Shown: positions 1 through 9,051 of the stretch, in pieces
Layout of the letters: every line of letters starts with the position of its first letter
Position numbering within the stretch: the first letter of the stretch is position 1
NCBI RefSeq assembly: GCF_030817415.1
Contig: NZ_JAUSZI010000002.1
Span: 11,259,501-11,323,500, forward strand
Direction of reading: 5' to 3'
DNA length: 64,000 bases
DNA from: Streptomyces umbrinus
Lineage (GTDB): Bacteria; Actinomycetota; Actinomycetes; Streptomycetales; Streptomycetaceae
Position numbers and translations under genes: made by a program
Notes under the pieces: generated by a model
Seen by the model: the letters and a program-made list of their open reading frames with translations, nothing else
Databases searched by the model: none
Told to the model about the DNA's origin: nothing

Positions 1-473
<473 letters not shown>

Positions 474-1811
474 CTAGTCGACGGTGAAGCCCTGTTCCTT
501 GCCGTACTTGATGGAGGCGTCCTGCCAGGACTTCAGGCCGGCGGAGAGCTTGGTGTCGCCGATGTAGGCCTTGCCGACGGTGTCGTTGAAGATCGAGTTG
601 GCGTACTGCTGGAAGGGCAGGTACGACCAGTCGGAGGCGACGTTGGCCGCGGACTCGGCGAAGATCTCGTTGGCCTTCTGGCCGCCGAAGTACGGGAACT
701 CCTTGTTCAGGAACGCGTTGTCCTGGAGCTCCGCGGTGGTCGCCGGGAAGGCGCCCTCCTTGATGCGGGTCGCGACGCCGTCACCGGAGTTCGCGTACTC
801 GACGAAGGCGTAGGCGAGTTCCTTGTTCTTGGCCAGCGCGGGCACGGTCAGCGCGCTGCCGCCGTTCTCGGTGCTCGCCTTGTCGCCCTTGGTCCAGGCC
901 GGCATCGGGGCCGCTCGCCAGTCACCGGAGGCGTTCTTCACGCCGGTTTCGAAGTTGGCCGGCATCCAGGCGCCGCTGGGCAGCGTGGCGATGGTGCCGT
1001 CGCCCAGGCCCTTGTACCAGTCGTCGGTCCAGCCGTTGATGGGCGCGACGAGCTTCTCGTCGATGAGCTTCTGCCAGGTGGCGGTGTACTTCTTGGCGCC
1101 CGCGTCGTCGAAGTTGATCGACACCTTGGTGCCGTCGACCTTGTAGGGACGCGAACCGGCCTGCCACAGCAGGCTGGTGGTGAGACCGGCGTCGCCGGCG
1201 TCGGCGGCGATGAAGACCTTGGGGTCGGCCTCGTGCAGCTTGCGGGCCGCCTCGACGTACTCGTCCCAGGTGGTCGGGACGGCGATCTTGTACTTGTCGA
1301 AGACCTTCTTGTTGTAGAACAACGCCATCGGGCCGGAGTCCATCGGCAGGCCGTAGGTCGCCTTGCCCTCGCTCACCGCGTTCCACGGGCCCGGGGTGTA
1401 CTTGGACTTGAGCTTGTCCGCGCCGAAGGGGGTCAGGTCGCTGAGGCCCTTGGTGAGGGCGTACTGGCTCATCGCGAAGTACTCGACCTGCGCGACGTCG
1501 GGGACGCCCTTCTTGGCCGAGATGGCGTTCGACAGGGCCGTGTAGTGCTTGTCGCCGGAGCGCTCGCCGACCAGGTTGATCTTGACCTTGGGGTACTTCT
1601 TCTGGAAGTCGGCGGCGACCGACTTCAGCGTGGGCTCCCAGGCCCAGACCGTGACCGAGCCGCCCTTCTTGAGGGCCGCCTGGATGTCGTCGGCGGAGAC
1701 CGGCTTCTGGCCGGAGCTGTCGTCGTCGGAGCCGCCGCAGGCGGTCGCGCCCAGGGCGAGGACGGAGAGGACGGCGAGGCCGCGCATCAGGCGGCGTGTG
1801 GTTCTGCGCAT
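474..1811 (-). CDS. Sugar ABC transporter substrate-binding lipoprotein
   Basis: A 445-residue extracellular solute-binding protein of the family 1 (MalE/UgpB-like) type. The chosen ATG at 1811 gives MRRTTRRLMRG followed by a hydrophobic segment and the lipobox GATAC, so the mature protein would be lipid-anchored at about Cys25. An upstream in-frame ATG at 1907 would add 32 residues ahead of the signal peptide and is unlikely. The body has the usual features of the family, such as VTVWAWEP near the mature N-terminus and GWTDDWYKGLGDG. It lies 92 bp downstream of two permease genes and just before a GH42 gene, so its ligand is probably a galactose-containing oligosaccharide. That ligand is inferred from context only. 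Confidence 0.9.
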   Translation of the reverse strand: MRRTTRRLMRGLAVLSVLALGATACGGSDDDSSGQKPVSADDIQAALKKGGSVTVWAWEPTLKSVAADFQKKYPKVKINLVGERSGDKHYTALSNAISAKKGVPDVAQVEYFAMSQYALTKGLSDLTPFGADKLKSKYTPGPWNAVSEGKATYGLPMDSGPMALFYNKKVFDKYKIAVPTTWDEYVEAARKLHEADPKVFIAADAGDAGLTTSLLWQAGSRPYKVDGTKVSINFDDAGAKKYTATWQKLIDEKLVAPINGWTDDWYKGLGDGTIATLPSGAWMPANFETGVKNASGDWRAAPMPAWTKGDKASTENGGSALTVPALAKNKELAYAFVEYANSGDGVATRIKEGAFPATTAELQDNAFLNKEFPYFGGQKANEIFAESAANVASDWSYLPFQQYANSIFNDTVGKAYIGDTKLSAGLKSWQDASIKYGKEQGFTVD

Positions 1812-1903
1812 GGAGGTGCTTCCACTTCTTCGTGGGTGGGACAGGGTGAGGGTGAGGAGATGAAGGTGAAAGAGACGGGACCGAGGGGGCCTTGCGGGCG
1901 GGG

Positions 1904-2848
1904 TCACTCCTTGACGCTTCCGGCGGCGAGCCCGGACTGCCAGAACCTCTGCAGCAGCAGGAACGCGGCGATCAAGGGGATGATGGTGAGCAGCGAACCC
2001 GTGATCACCAGGTTGAAGATCACGTCACCGCCGATCGTCTGCGCCTGGTTGTTCCAGGCGTCCAGGCCCAGGGTCAGCGGATACCAGTCCGGGTCCTTGA
2101 GCATGATCAACGGCAGGAAGTAGTTGTTCCAGGTGGCAACCGTGGTGAACAGCAGAACTGTCACGGTGCCGGGGGCGAGCAGCGGCAGGGCCACCTGGAA
2201 GAAGGTGCGGATCTCGCCCGCTCCGTCGATCCGGGCGGCCTCCATCAGTTCGTTGGGGATCGCCTCGGTGGCGAAGACCCACATCAGATACAGGCCGAAC
2301 GGCGAGACCAGCGAGGGGATGATCACCGCCCACGGGGTGTCGGTGAGCCCCATCTTGCTGAACATCAGGAAGGTGGGCACCGCCAGTGCGGTGCCCGGGA
2401 CGGCGACGGCACCGATGACCACGGCGAACACGGCGCGCTTGCCGGGGAAGGTGAACTTCGCCAGCGCGTAGCCGCCCAGGATCGCCAGAAGCGTGGCGCC
2501 ACCGGCACCGAGCACCACGTACAACAGGGTGTTCAGCAGCCAGCGGACGAAGATGCCGTCGTGGTACGAGAACGTCTGGCTGATGTTGTCCCAGAGGGCG
2601 AAGTCGTTGCTGAACCACAGCCCGGACGAGTCGGCGAGCCCTTCCTGGGTCTTGGTGGCGCTGATGACCAGCCACACCAGGGGCACCACGGTGTAGAGCA
2701 GGACCAGGCCGGTGAGGACGGTCAGCAGCACACTGCGCTTGGGGCGCCCGGGAACATGCCCCTTGCGCGTCCGCAGACGGGGCGCGCCCTTGGAGCCGCC
2801 GGAGTTCTGAGCGGGTGCGGGCTGGGAGGTGGTGACGGAGCTGCTCAT
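1904..2848 (-). CDS. Sugar ABC transporter permease, MalG type
   Basis: A 314-residue inner membrane permease. A basic, proline-rich N-terminal tail is followed by about six transmembrane segments. The cytoplasmic EAA loop is clear in the second half (ELMEAARIDGAGEIRTFFQVALP), the contact site for the ATPase subunit. The start at 2848 leaves only two bases after the stop of the partner permease at 2851, so the two are surely cotranscribed. No ATPase gene is present in this operon; carbohydrate transporters of this type in Streptomyces commonly share the MsiK ATPase encoded elsewhere. Confidence 0.93.
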   Translation of the reverse strand: MSSSVTTSQPAPAQNSGGSKGAPRLRTRKGHVPGRPKRSVLLTVLTGLVLLYTVVPLVWLVISATKTQEGLADSSGLWFSNDFALWDNISQTFSYHDGIFVRWLLNTLLYVVLGAGGATLLAILGGYALAKFTFPGKRAVFAVVIGAVAVPGTALAVPTFLMFSKMGLTDTPWAVIIPSLVSPFGLYLMWVFATEAIPNELMEAARIDGAGEIRTFFQVALPLLAPGTVTVLLFTTVATWNNYFLPLIMLKDPDWYPLTLGLDAWNNQAQTIGGDVIFNLVITGSLLTIIPLIAAFLLLQRFWQSGLAAGSVKE

Positions 2849-2850
2849 GT

Positions 2851-3777
2851 TCACGCTCCCTTGCGCATGCCGCGGAGCTGCACGACATAGGCGATGACCA
2901 TGGTGATGAGGCCCATGATGATGGCGACCGCCGCGGAGTAGTTGTGCTGCTGGCCGTTGAAGGACAGCGAGTACGTGTAGAAGTTCGGGGTGAAGTCGGT
3001 CGTGATGGCGTTGCGCGCCAGTGGCCGCAGGATGGCCGGCTCGTTGAAGAGCTGGAAGCTGCCGATGATCGAGAAGATCGTCGCGATGACCAGGGCACCA
3101 CGGATCGCGGGGAGCTTGATGGCGCTGATGACGCGGAACTGCCCGGCGCCGTCGATCTCCGCGGCCTCGTAGAGCGAGCTGGGGATGACCCGTAGCGCGG
3201 AGTAGAAGATCAGCATGTTGTAGCCGATGAACTCCCAGGTGACGATGTTGCCGATCGACGCCAGGACCAGGTCGGACGAGAGCGGGTCGGGCAGGGTGAC
3301 ATCGAAGGCCGAGTTGATGTCGCCCACCAGTCCGTATTTCGTGCCGTACATGAAGCCCCACATCAGGGTGGCGACCACGGCGGGCACGGCGTACGGCAGG
3401 AAGATCACGATGCGGAAGAAGTCCTTGCCGTACAGGCGCCCGCTGTCCAGCGCGAGGGCGATCAGCAGGGCGATGCCGAGCATGATCGGAACCTGTACGG
3501 CCAGGAAGAGCGAGACCCGTGCCAGCGAGTCCCAGAACTGCTCGTCCTTGAGGGCCTGTGTGTAGTTGTCCAGGCCGACGAAGGTGGTGCCACCGATCAA
3601 CTGGTCCCGGAACAGGCTGAGGTAGATCGAGTACACGATCGGGGCCAGGAAGACGAGGGCGAACACGGCCACGAAGGGACCGATGAAACCCCACCCCGTC
3701 CAGGAGCGGCGGTCCCGTTTCGCCGGAGGCCGGTCCGGGCGCCGCTTGGCTGCCGCCGGCGGTTGTAGCGTCGTCAT
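2851..3777 (-). CDS. Sugar ABC transporter permease, MalF type
   Basis: A 308-residue permease, first gene of the minus-strand sugar operon. The N-terminal 30 residues are basic and cytoplasmic. Membrane segments follow, with an EAA-type loop (LYEAAEIDGAGQFRVISAIKLP) near residues 210-235. It pairs with the MalG-type permease encoded immediately downstream. The ATG at 3777 lies downstream of the two palindromic operators at 3825-3842 and 3870-3885, so repression by the divergent LacI-type protein is likely. Sugar specificity cannot be read from the permease. Confidence 0.93.
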   Translation of the reverse strand: MTTLQPPAAAKRRPDRPPAKRDRRSWTGWGFIGPFVAVFALVFLAPIVYSIYLSLFRDQLIGGTTFVGLDNYTQALKDEQFWDSLARVSLFLAVQVPIMLGIALLIALALDSGRLYGKDFFRIVIFLPYAVPAVVATLMWGFMYGTKYGLVGDINSAFDVTLPDPLSSDLVLASIGNIVTWEFIGYNMLIFYSALRVIPSSLYEAAEIDGAGQFRVISAIKLPAIRGALVIATIFSIIGSFQLFNEPAILRPLARNAITTDFTPNFYTYSLSFNGQQHNYSAAVAIIMGLITMVIAYVVQLRGMRKGA

Positions 3778-3824
3778 GTCGTTCCTCGCTCGTCCCTCTC
3801 GCGAACCCGGCGTCGTGCGCCGCT

Positions 3825-3842
3825 GATGTTTGCGTAAACATC
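3825..3842. promoter_or_regulatory. LacI-type operator, copy 1
   Basis: GATGTTTGCGTAAACATC is an 18-bp near-perfect palindrome; only the central step departs from symmetry. It lies 48 bp upstream of the permease operon start and shares GTAAACATC with a second copy at 3870-3885. The central CG flanked by AAAC/GTTT half-sites is the usual shape of LacI/GalR family operators. Confidence 0.75.
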
Positions 3843-3869
3843 CAGTCCCGAAGCAGGTCGTGGCCTGTT

Positions 3870-3885
3870 ATGTTTACGTAAACAT
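3870..3885. promoter_or_regulatory. LacI-type operator, copy 2
   Basis: ATGTTTACGTAAACAT is a perfect 16-bp palindrome, centred 44 bp (about four helical turns) from the first copy. It sits between the divergent regulator and transport genes, so one protein could control both directions. Confidence 0.78.
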
Positions 3886-3970
3886 CTGATGGCGGCATGT
3901 CTACACTGCCCCGTTGACGGTGGTCAAGGGTCATTTGAGGAAACTGCGGCTCGGACAGCGAGGGAGACGG

Positions 3971-5050
3971 GTGGACACAGCGGACAACGCCTCGGTGAGC
4001 AGGCCGAAGGCGCCGGCACGTACCGGAAAACGGGCTTCCCGTCGGACACAGAGCGCGTCCATGGCGGATGTCGCCCGACTGGCGGGCGTCTCCTCGCAGA
4101 CCGTCTCGCGCGTCTCGAACGGTTACGCGGGTGTGAACGAGGAGACCCGGCAGCAGGTCCTGGCGGCCATGCAGGAACTGGGATACCGGCCCAACAGCGC
4201 CGCCCGGGCGCTCAAGCGCGGCGAGTTCCGCACCATCGGCGTCATCACCTTCGGCCTCTCCACCACGGGCAACGTGCGCACACTGGAGGCGATCGCCACC
4301 TCGGCGGCGCACGAGGGGTACGCGGTCACGCTGCTGCCCGTCGCCGTTCCCACGCAGGACGAGGTGCGCGGCGCGTTCTCCCGGCTGGGGGAGCTGGCCG
4401 TCGACGCGGTCATCGTCATCCTGGAAGTGCATCTGCTCGACGCGGTGGCCCTCACCCTGCCGCCCCACATCCAGGTCGTCGTGGCCGACTCGGACGCCGG
4501 CGACCGCTACACCGTGGTCGACACCGACCAGGCCGGCGGGACCCGCGCCGCGGTGCGGTATCTGCTCGACCTCGGCCACGAGACCGTCTGGCACCTGGCC
4601 GGTCCCGAGGAGTCCTTCGCGGCCCAGCGCCGCGCCGACGCCTGGCGTGCCGAACTCACCGAGGCGGGCTGCACGGCGCCGCCGCTGGTGCGCGGCGACT
4701 GGTCGGCCGAGTCCGGCTACCGGGCCGGCCTCGAACTCGCCGCGCAGCAGGACTGCACGGCGGTGTTCGCGGCCAACGACCAGATGGCGCTGGGCCTGCT
4801 GAGGGCCCTGCACGAGCAGGGCCGGTACGTGCCCGACGACGTCAGCGTCATCGGTTTCGACGACATCCCCGAGGCGGGGTCCTTCCTGCCTCCCCTGACC
4901 ACCGTCCACCAGGACTTCGCCGAGGTGGGGCGGCGCTGTGTCGAGGGCGTGCTGCGGCAGATGCGGCACGACGCGGCGGAGCACGGGACCACGCTTGTGC
5001 CCACGCGGCTCGTGGTGCGGGACAGTACGGCGGCGCCCCGCGGGCGGTGA
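3971..5050 (+). CDS. LacI-family transcriptional regulator
   Basis: About 359 residues from GTG at 3971, which has AGGGAG four to five bases upstream; an ATG-initiated frame from 3914 adds 19 residues but has no such site. The helix-turn-helix is MADVARLAGVSSQTVSRVSN, followed by the hinge region and a periplasmic-binding-protein-like ligand domain ending in the family pattern VSVIGFDDIPEAGSFLPPLTTV. It is transcribed away from the sugar uptake operon, and the two palindromes between them are the expected binding sites. The natural inducer is unknown and is probably the transported sugar or a breakdown product. Confidence 0.92.
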   Translation: MDTADNASVSRPKAPARTGKRASRRTQSASMADVARLAGVSSQTVSRVSNGYAGVNEETRQQVLAAMQELGYRPNSAARALKRGEFRTIGVITFGLSTTGNVRTLEAIATSAAHEGYAVTLLPVAVPTQDEVRGAFSRLGELAVDAVIVILEVHLLDAVALTLPPHIQVVVADSDAGDRYTVVDTDQAGGTRAAVRYLLDLGHETVWHLAGPEESFAAQRRADAWRAELTEAGCTAPPLVRGDWSAESGYRAGLELAAQQDCTAVFAANDQMALGLLRALHEQGRYVPDDVSVIGFDDIPEAGSFLPPLTTVHQDFAEVGRRCVEGVLRQMRHDAAEHGTTLVPTRLVVRDSTAAPRGR

Positions 5051-5075
5051 GGCTCCGCCGGATGTGCTGTGTGCG

Positions 5076-5141
5076 CCGCGGGGCGTGCTGTGCGTTGTCG
5101 GCCGCGGTTGCGTTGAGCGCTCCGCGGGGCGTGCTGTGCGT
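5076..5141. repeat. Pair of 20-bp direct repeats
   Basis: CCGCGGGGCGTGCTGTGCGT occurs at 5076-5095 and again at 5122-5141, 46 bp apart, in the space after the LacI gene. No coding role is visible. Confidence 0.6.
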
Positions 5142-5148
5142 GTGTGTC

Positions 5149-5200
5149 GTCTGCGGGTCGGTTGTGGCTGGTCGCGCAGTTCCCCGCGCCCCTTCGGGGT
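5149..5200. repeat. Streptomyces-like interspersed intergenic repeat with hairpin
   Basis: The segment contains GGCTGGTCGCGCAGTTCCCC followed by GCGCCCCTTCGGGG. From memory this motif recurs between genes in many Streptomyces genomes. The CCCC...GGGG part can fold into a short hairpin and may end transcription between the convergent LacI gene (ends 5050) and the DUF3050 gene (ends 5224). Confidence 0.5.
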
Positions 5201-5223
5201 GGCCTGGGGAGCCGTCGGACGGA

Positions 5224-6015
5224 TCAGGCGGCCGTGTTCTCCATGGCCTGCGTGATCGCGTCCCAGAGGCGGGACCTGGCCTCCAGTGCGAGGGCTGCCG
5301 TCTCCGCGGCCTCCTTCCAGCGGGTGTCGTCGTCGCCGCAGAGGTCCGCCACCATGGCCATCGCCATGGGCGTGTGCTCCTCGCCGTCCACCTCGATGTG
5401 CCGGGCCAGGTAGTCGCAGAAGACCGGGAACCGGTCGGAACCCTCCTTCTTGATCACCTGGTCGAACATGTCCGGGATGAGGTCCTCCCGGGAGAAGGCG
5501 AAGGCCGCCGCCCGGCAGTGGAGGGGCCTGTCGAGGATGATCCCGAACGTCGTGGTGACGAACTCGGCCGCGGGGCCGGGTACTTGGGCGGCCCGCAGCG
5601 CCGCCGGCACGTCATGGCCCTCCCCGAGCAGCGCGAGGAACGTGTCCAGGCGTGAGGTGTCCGCCCCCGCCTCGACCATGCCGCCCCGGTAGAGCTCGAA
5701 GTGGCTGGTGAAACCGCCGTCCAGCTCGTCGCTCTCCTCCACCAGCACGATGTCGTTGATGAGCCGCCGGCTCACCTGCGAGCCGCGCGGCACCCAGGGG
5801 ACGTCCACACACGTCAGCTCCCGCTGGAGGGACTTCAGCAGCGACATGAAGTCCCACACCGCGAAGACATGGTGCTCCATGAAGGTCGCCATGTCCTCCC
5901 GGGTGCTTATCCGCTGGTAAATCGGATGGGCGGTCACTTCTTTTCGGGCCGGTTCGATCTCGGCGCGCGCCCGGTCGATTCCCTCGTGCGTCATGCTCCA
6001 GTCATACCTGGACAT
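5224..6015 (-). CDS. DUF3050 protein, possible heme-oxygenase-like metalloenzyme
   Basis: A 263-residue soluble protein with a clear AAGGAG site before ATG 6015. It matches DUF3050 by its pattern ([20 protein letters not shown] near residues 45-63 and [10 protein letters not shown] at 205-214). DUF3050 is, to my knowledge, grouped with the heme-oxygenase-like fold that also holds non-heme diiron oxidases. Candidate metal ligands are E47, one of E93/E94/E97, H105, E177, H206, D210 and H214; the H-x3-D-x3-H triad is the most telling. The gene is divergent from a PABA biosynthetic operon, so it may oxidise a PABA-derived amine or acid. That substrate is an inference; the family has no function I can state with confidence. 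Confidence 0.82.
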   Translation of the reverse strand: MSRYDWSMTHEGIDRARAEIEPARKEVTAHPIYQRISTREDMATFMEHHVFAVWDFMSLLKSLQRELTCVDVPWVPRGSQVSRRLINDIVLVEESDELDGGFTSHFELYRGGMVEAGADTSRLDTFLALLGEGHDVPAALRAAQVPGPAAEFVTTTFGIILDRPLHCRAAAFAFSREDLIPDMFDQVIKKEGSDRFPVFCDYLARHIEVDGEEHTPMAMAMVADLCGDDDTRWKEAAETAALALEARSRLWDAITQAMENTAA

Positions 6016-6249
6016 GGGTCTCCTTCTTGCTGTTTGAGATCCGGCTTATTCGGCTCAACGTTCGGCTCTTCACGTCGCCGGCGAACGGTGCCCCCGAGAC
6101 CGATGGTGCCGCTTTGTTCGAGAACCCGGCAAGCGGTTTCAGGAATTCGCAAATGTTACCCGAAGTACGGCGTGGCAAAAGCCATCAAGGCGGGCGCAAG
6201 GGTGACAAAGCGCTGCTTTCCCGGCTGCACACAAAAACTCCGTTGAGAG

Positions 6250-6280
6250 TTGAACATCAGGTGTTGCCTTTCCGTATTCA
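6250..6280 (+). promoter_or_regulatory. Possible promoter for the PABA operon
   Basis: TTGAAC at 6250-6255 and TATTCA at 6275-6280 are separated by 19 bp. The -10-like box ends five bases before GTG 6286, which would place transcription start at or next to the start codon and give a leaderless message. This would explain the lack of a usable ribosome binding site. The spacer is longer than ideal. Confidence 0.35.
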
Positions 6281-6285
6281 GAGGC

Positions 6286-6882
6286 GTGACCAGGAATCCC
6301 GTTACCGTCACCGTCGCGTATCGAGTGGTGCCGGGCCGTGAGGCCGAGTTCCACTCCTGGGGGTGGGGTGTGCTGCGTGCGACCGCGCAGGAACCGGGCT
6401 TTCTCGGCGGTGGCGTACTTGTCGACGGAGAGGCGGAGTGGCATGTGGTCTACCGCTTCACCAGTGAAGGTTCGGCCCTGGCCTGGGACAACTCGGTCGA
6501 GCGGGCCGAGTGGCAGGCTCGTGGGGAGATGCTGGCCCGTGAGACGGGCCGACGGACCGTGCAGGGATCGAAGGCCTGGTTCGAGTCCCTGACCGAAACC
6601 CCTTCCGCGACCGCGGCGGCACCACGTCCGCCACCGAAGTGGAAGTTATGGTTCGTGAATATGAGCGCGGTCTTCCCGCCCGTACTCATATTCAATTTGT
6701 TGGTGCTTCCTTACCTCGGTGACTTCAACCCTCTCATCCGCACCTTGTTCCTCTGCCTGGCCGTGACGGCCATTGTCACGTGGATTCTCATGCCGCGGCT
6801 TCAGCGTTTCTTCAAGAAATGGCTGTACCCGCCGCTGCAGGCAATCCGTGGACGGCACAAACGACGGGCTGCACAAGGCTGA
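6286..6882 (+). CDS. Antibiotic biosynthesis monooxygenase-fold protein with membrane tail
   Basis: About 198 residues from GTG 6286; an alternative TTG at 6250 would add 12. The first 100 residues have the dimeric alpha-beta fold of ABM proteins (VTVAYRVVPGREAEFHSWGWG, then EPGFLGGGVL). Two hydrophobic segments follow near residues 126-146 and 152-170, and then a basic tail, so the ABM domain is tethered to the membrane with the tail in the cytoplasm. ABM proteins range from cofactor-free oxygenases to binding proteins. The codon at 6646-6648 is TTA, a bldA-dependent codon in Streptomyces. The gene ends 24 bp before pabAB and opens the PABA operon. A catalytic role is not shown. Confidence 0.82.
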   Translation: MTRNPVTVTVAYRVVPGREAEFHSWGWGVLRATAQEPGFLGGGVLVDGEAEWHVVYRFTSEGSALAWDNSVERAEWQARGEMLARETGRRTVQGSKAWFESLTETPSATAAAPRPPPKWKLWFVNMSAVFPPVLIFNLLVLPYLGDFNPLIRTLFLCLAVTAIVTWILMPRLQRFFKKWLYPPLQAIRGRHKRRAAQG

Positions 6883-6906
6883 GAACGACCAAAGGGGGGT
6901 GGGCGG

Positions 6907-9051
6907 GTGAAGACCCTGCTCATCGACAATTATGACTCGTACACATACAACTTGTTCCAGCTGATTGCCGAGGTCAACGGCCAGGAGCCAGTGGTGATCC
7001 TCAATGACGCCTCGGCCGACGATCTTCCGGACCTCCGGGGGTTCGACAACGTCGTGGTGTCCCCGGGACCGGGACACCCCGCTCGGGCACGCGACTTCGG
7101 CATCAGCGCCACGGTGCTCGCCGAGTCCTCGATCCCCGTCCTCGGCGTCTGCCTCGGACACCAGGGCATCGCGGCCGGTGAGAGTGCCCGGGTGGTGGCC
7201 GCACAGGAGCCCCGGCACGGCCATCTGTCCAGAATCCGGCACACGGGCGAGGGCCTGTTCAGCGGACTTCCGCAGGACTTCACTGCGGTCCGCTACCACT
7301 CGCTCGCCGTACGGGAACCGCTGCCGGCGAGCCTCAAGGGCACCGCCTGGGCCGAGGACGGCGTCCTGATGGGGCTGCGGCACCGCACCCGGCCGCTGTG
7401 GGGTGTGCAGTTCCACCCCGAGTCGATCCTCACCGAGTACGGCCACCGGCTGTTCCTGAACTTCCGGGGCCTCACGGCGGCGCGCAGTCGAGGGGTCCGC
7501 CTGACCAAGTCCCGTACACGGGAGCCCCGTACCGCAGGCGCCGCCAAGGCGTTCGTACCCCGCCCCCGGCGGTCCGCGCCCGTCGGATACCGGCTGCACA
7601 CCCGCCGGATCGCGACGGCCGTGGACACCGAGACGGCCTTCACCCGGATGTGCGCCGACGCGCCCAGGGCGTTCTGGCTGGACAGTTCACGGGTCGAGGA
7701 GGGGCAGTCCCGCTTCTCGTTCTTCGGCGACGGCACCGGTCCGCTGGCCGAGTTCGTACGGTACGACGTCGAGTCCGGTGTCTGTGAGGTCGAGCGCCCC
7801 GGGCGGCCCCCGCGCAAGGTGCGGGCCAGCGTCTTCGACTATCTGAAACGGCAGTTGGCGACCCGCCGGGTGGACGCCGGCGAGCTGCCCTTCGACTTCA
7901 CCGGCGGATACGTCGGCTACTTCGGATACGAGCTCAAGGCCGACTGCGGCTCGCCGAACCGGCACCGGGCCGACACCCCGGACGCCTCCTGGCTCTTCGC
8001 CGACCGGCTGATCGCGGTCGACCACCAGGACGGCTTCACCTATGCCGTCTGCCTGGCCGAGAACACCCCGCAGGGCGCGCGGGGCGCCGCCGACTGGCTC
8101 GACAGCGCGGTGGCGCAGCTGAGCTTCGTGTCGGCGGCCGGGCCCACCGTGACCCCGCCGGCCGCGTCCGAGCCCGATCTGCACGCCGCCGAACCCTGGC
8201 TGGTGCGCGACCGCGAGACCTATCTCGCCGACATCGCGGCGTGCAAGCGCGAGCTGAACGCCGGCACGAGCTACGAGATCTGTCTGACCAACGCCGCCGA
8301 ATTACCCGCGCCCCCCGACCCGTTGGCCTACTACCGGGTGCTCCGGCGCATCAACCCGGCGCCCTACGCGGCCTTCCTGCAGTTCGGTGACCTGACCGTG
8401 GCCGGCGCGTCCCCCGAACGCTTCCTGCGGATCACCCGGGACGGCGTCGCCGAGGCCAAGCCCATCAAGGGCACCGCGCCCCGCGGCGACCGGCCGGAGG
8501 AGGACGCCCGGCTGAGGGACTCGCTCGCCGCGGACGCCAAGACCCGCGCCGAGAACCTGATGATCGTCGACCTGCTCCGCAACGACCTGGGCCGGGTCTG
8601 CGAGACCGGCACGGTCCGGGTGCCGCGCCTCATGGCCACGGAGACCTACGCCACCGTGCACCAACTGGTCTCCACCGTCGAGGGCCGTCTCCGCGAAGGC
8701 ACGGAAGCCGTGGACTGCGTACGCGCCTGCTTCCCCGGCGGCTCGATGACCGGAGCGCCGAAGCTGCGCACGATGGAGATCATCGACTCACTGGAGACCG
8801 CCGCCCGCGGGGTCTACTCCGGAGCCATCGGCTATCTCGGCTGCAGCGGTGGAGCCGACCTCAACATCGTCATCCGCACTGCCGTCTTCACCGGCGGTCG
8901 GATGCACCTGGGAGCCGGCGGCGCCATCGTCCTCGGCTCCGATCCCGAAACGGAGTACGACGAGATGCTGCTGAAGACCGCCGCGCAGTTACGCGCCCTC
9001 CGCGAGTCCACGACCGCCGAGCCGGTCTCCCTGCAGGAGCAGATCCGATGA
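6907..9051 (+). CDS. pabAB: Aminodeoxychorismate synthase, fused PabA-PabB
   Basis: A 714-residue fusion that makes 4-amino-4-deoxychorismate from chorismate and glutamine. Residues 1-190 are the glutamine amidotransferase, with nucleophile C82 in GVCLGHQ and the H170/E172 pair in QFHPES. The rest is the chorismate-binding domain. PIKGT at 519-523 with K521 marks a PabB enzyme; anthranilate synthases have Ala at that position. FPGGSMTGAPK follows near the end. The domain order (amidotransferase first) differs from phenazine-type PhzE. GTG 6907 follows a G-rich ribosome site. Two Leu codons, at 8302 and 8989, are TTA. The stop overlaps the next gene by four bases (ATGA). The fused form is common in secondary PABA pathways, which fits a cluster copy rather than folate supply. 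Confidence 0.94.
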   Translation: MKTLLIDNYDSYTYNLFQLIAEVNGQEPVVILNDASADDLPDLRGFDNVVVSPGPGHPARARDFGISATVLAESSIPVLGVCLGHQGIAAGESARVVAAQEPRHGHLSRIRHTGEGLFSGLPQDFTAVRYHSLAVREPLPASLKGTAWAEDGVLMGLRHRTRPLWGVQFHPESILTEYGHRLFLNFRGLTAARSRGVRLTKSRTREPRTAGAAKAFVPRPRRSAPVGYRLHTRRIATAVDTETAFTRMCADAPRAFWLDSSRVEEGQSRFSFFGDGTGPLAEFVRYDVESGVCEVERPGRPPRKVRASVFDYLKRQLATRRVDAGELPFDFTGGYVGYFGYELKADCGSPNRHRADTPDASWLFADRLIAVDHQDGFTYAVCLAENTPQGARGAADWLDSAVAQLSFVSAAGPTVTPPAASEPDLHAAEPWLVRDRETYLADIAACKRELNAGTSYEICLTNAAELPAPPDPLAYYRVLRRINPAPYAAFLQFGDLTVAGASPERFLRITRDGVAEAKPIKGTAPRGDRPEEDARLRDSLAADAKTRAENLMIVDLLRNDLGRVCETGTVRVPRLMATETYATVHQLVSTVEGRLREGTEAVDCVRACFPGGSMTGAPKLRTMEIIDSLETAARGVYSGAIGYLGCSGGADLNIVIRTAVFTGGRMHLGAGGAIVLGSDPETEYDEMLLKTAAQLRALRESTTAEPVSLQEQIR

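Noticed and set aside
6907..9051. Anthranilate synthase or phenazine-type PhzE as identity of the fused synthase
   Set aside because: PIKGT with Lys521 indicates PabB; anthranilate enzymes have PIAGT, and PhzE has the amidotransferase domain at the C-terminus.
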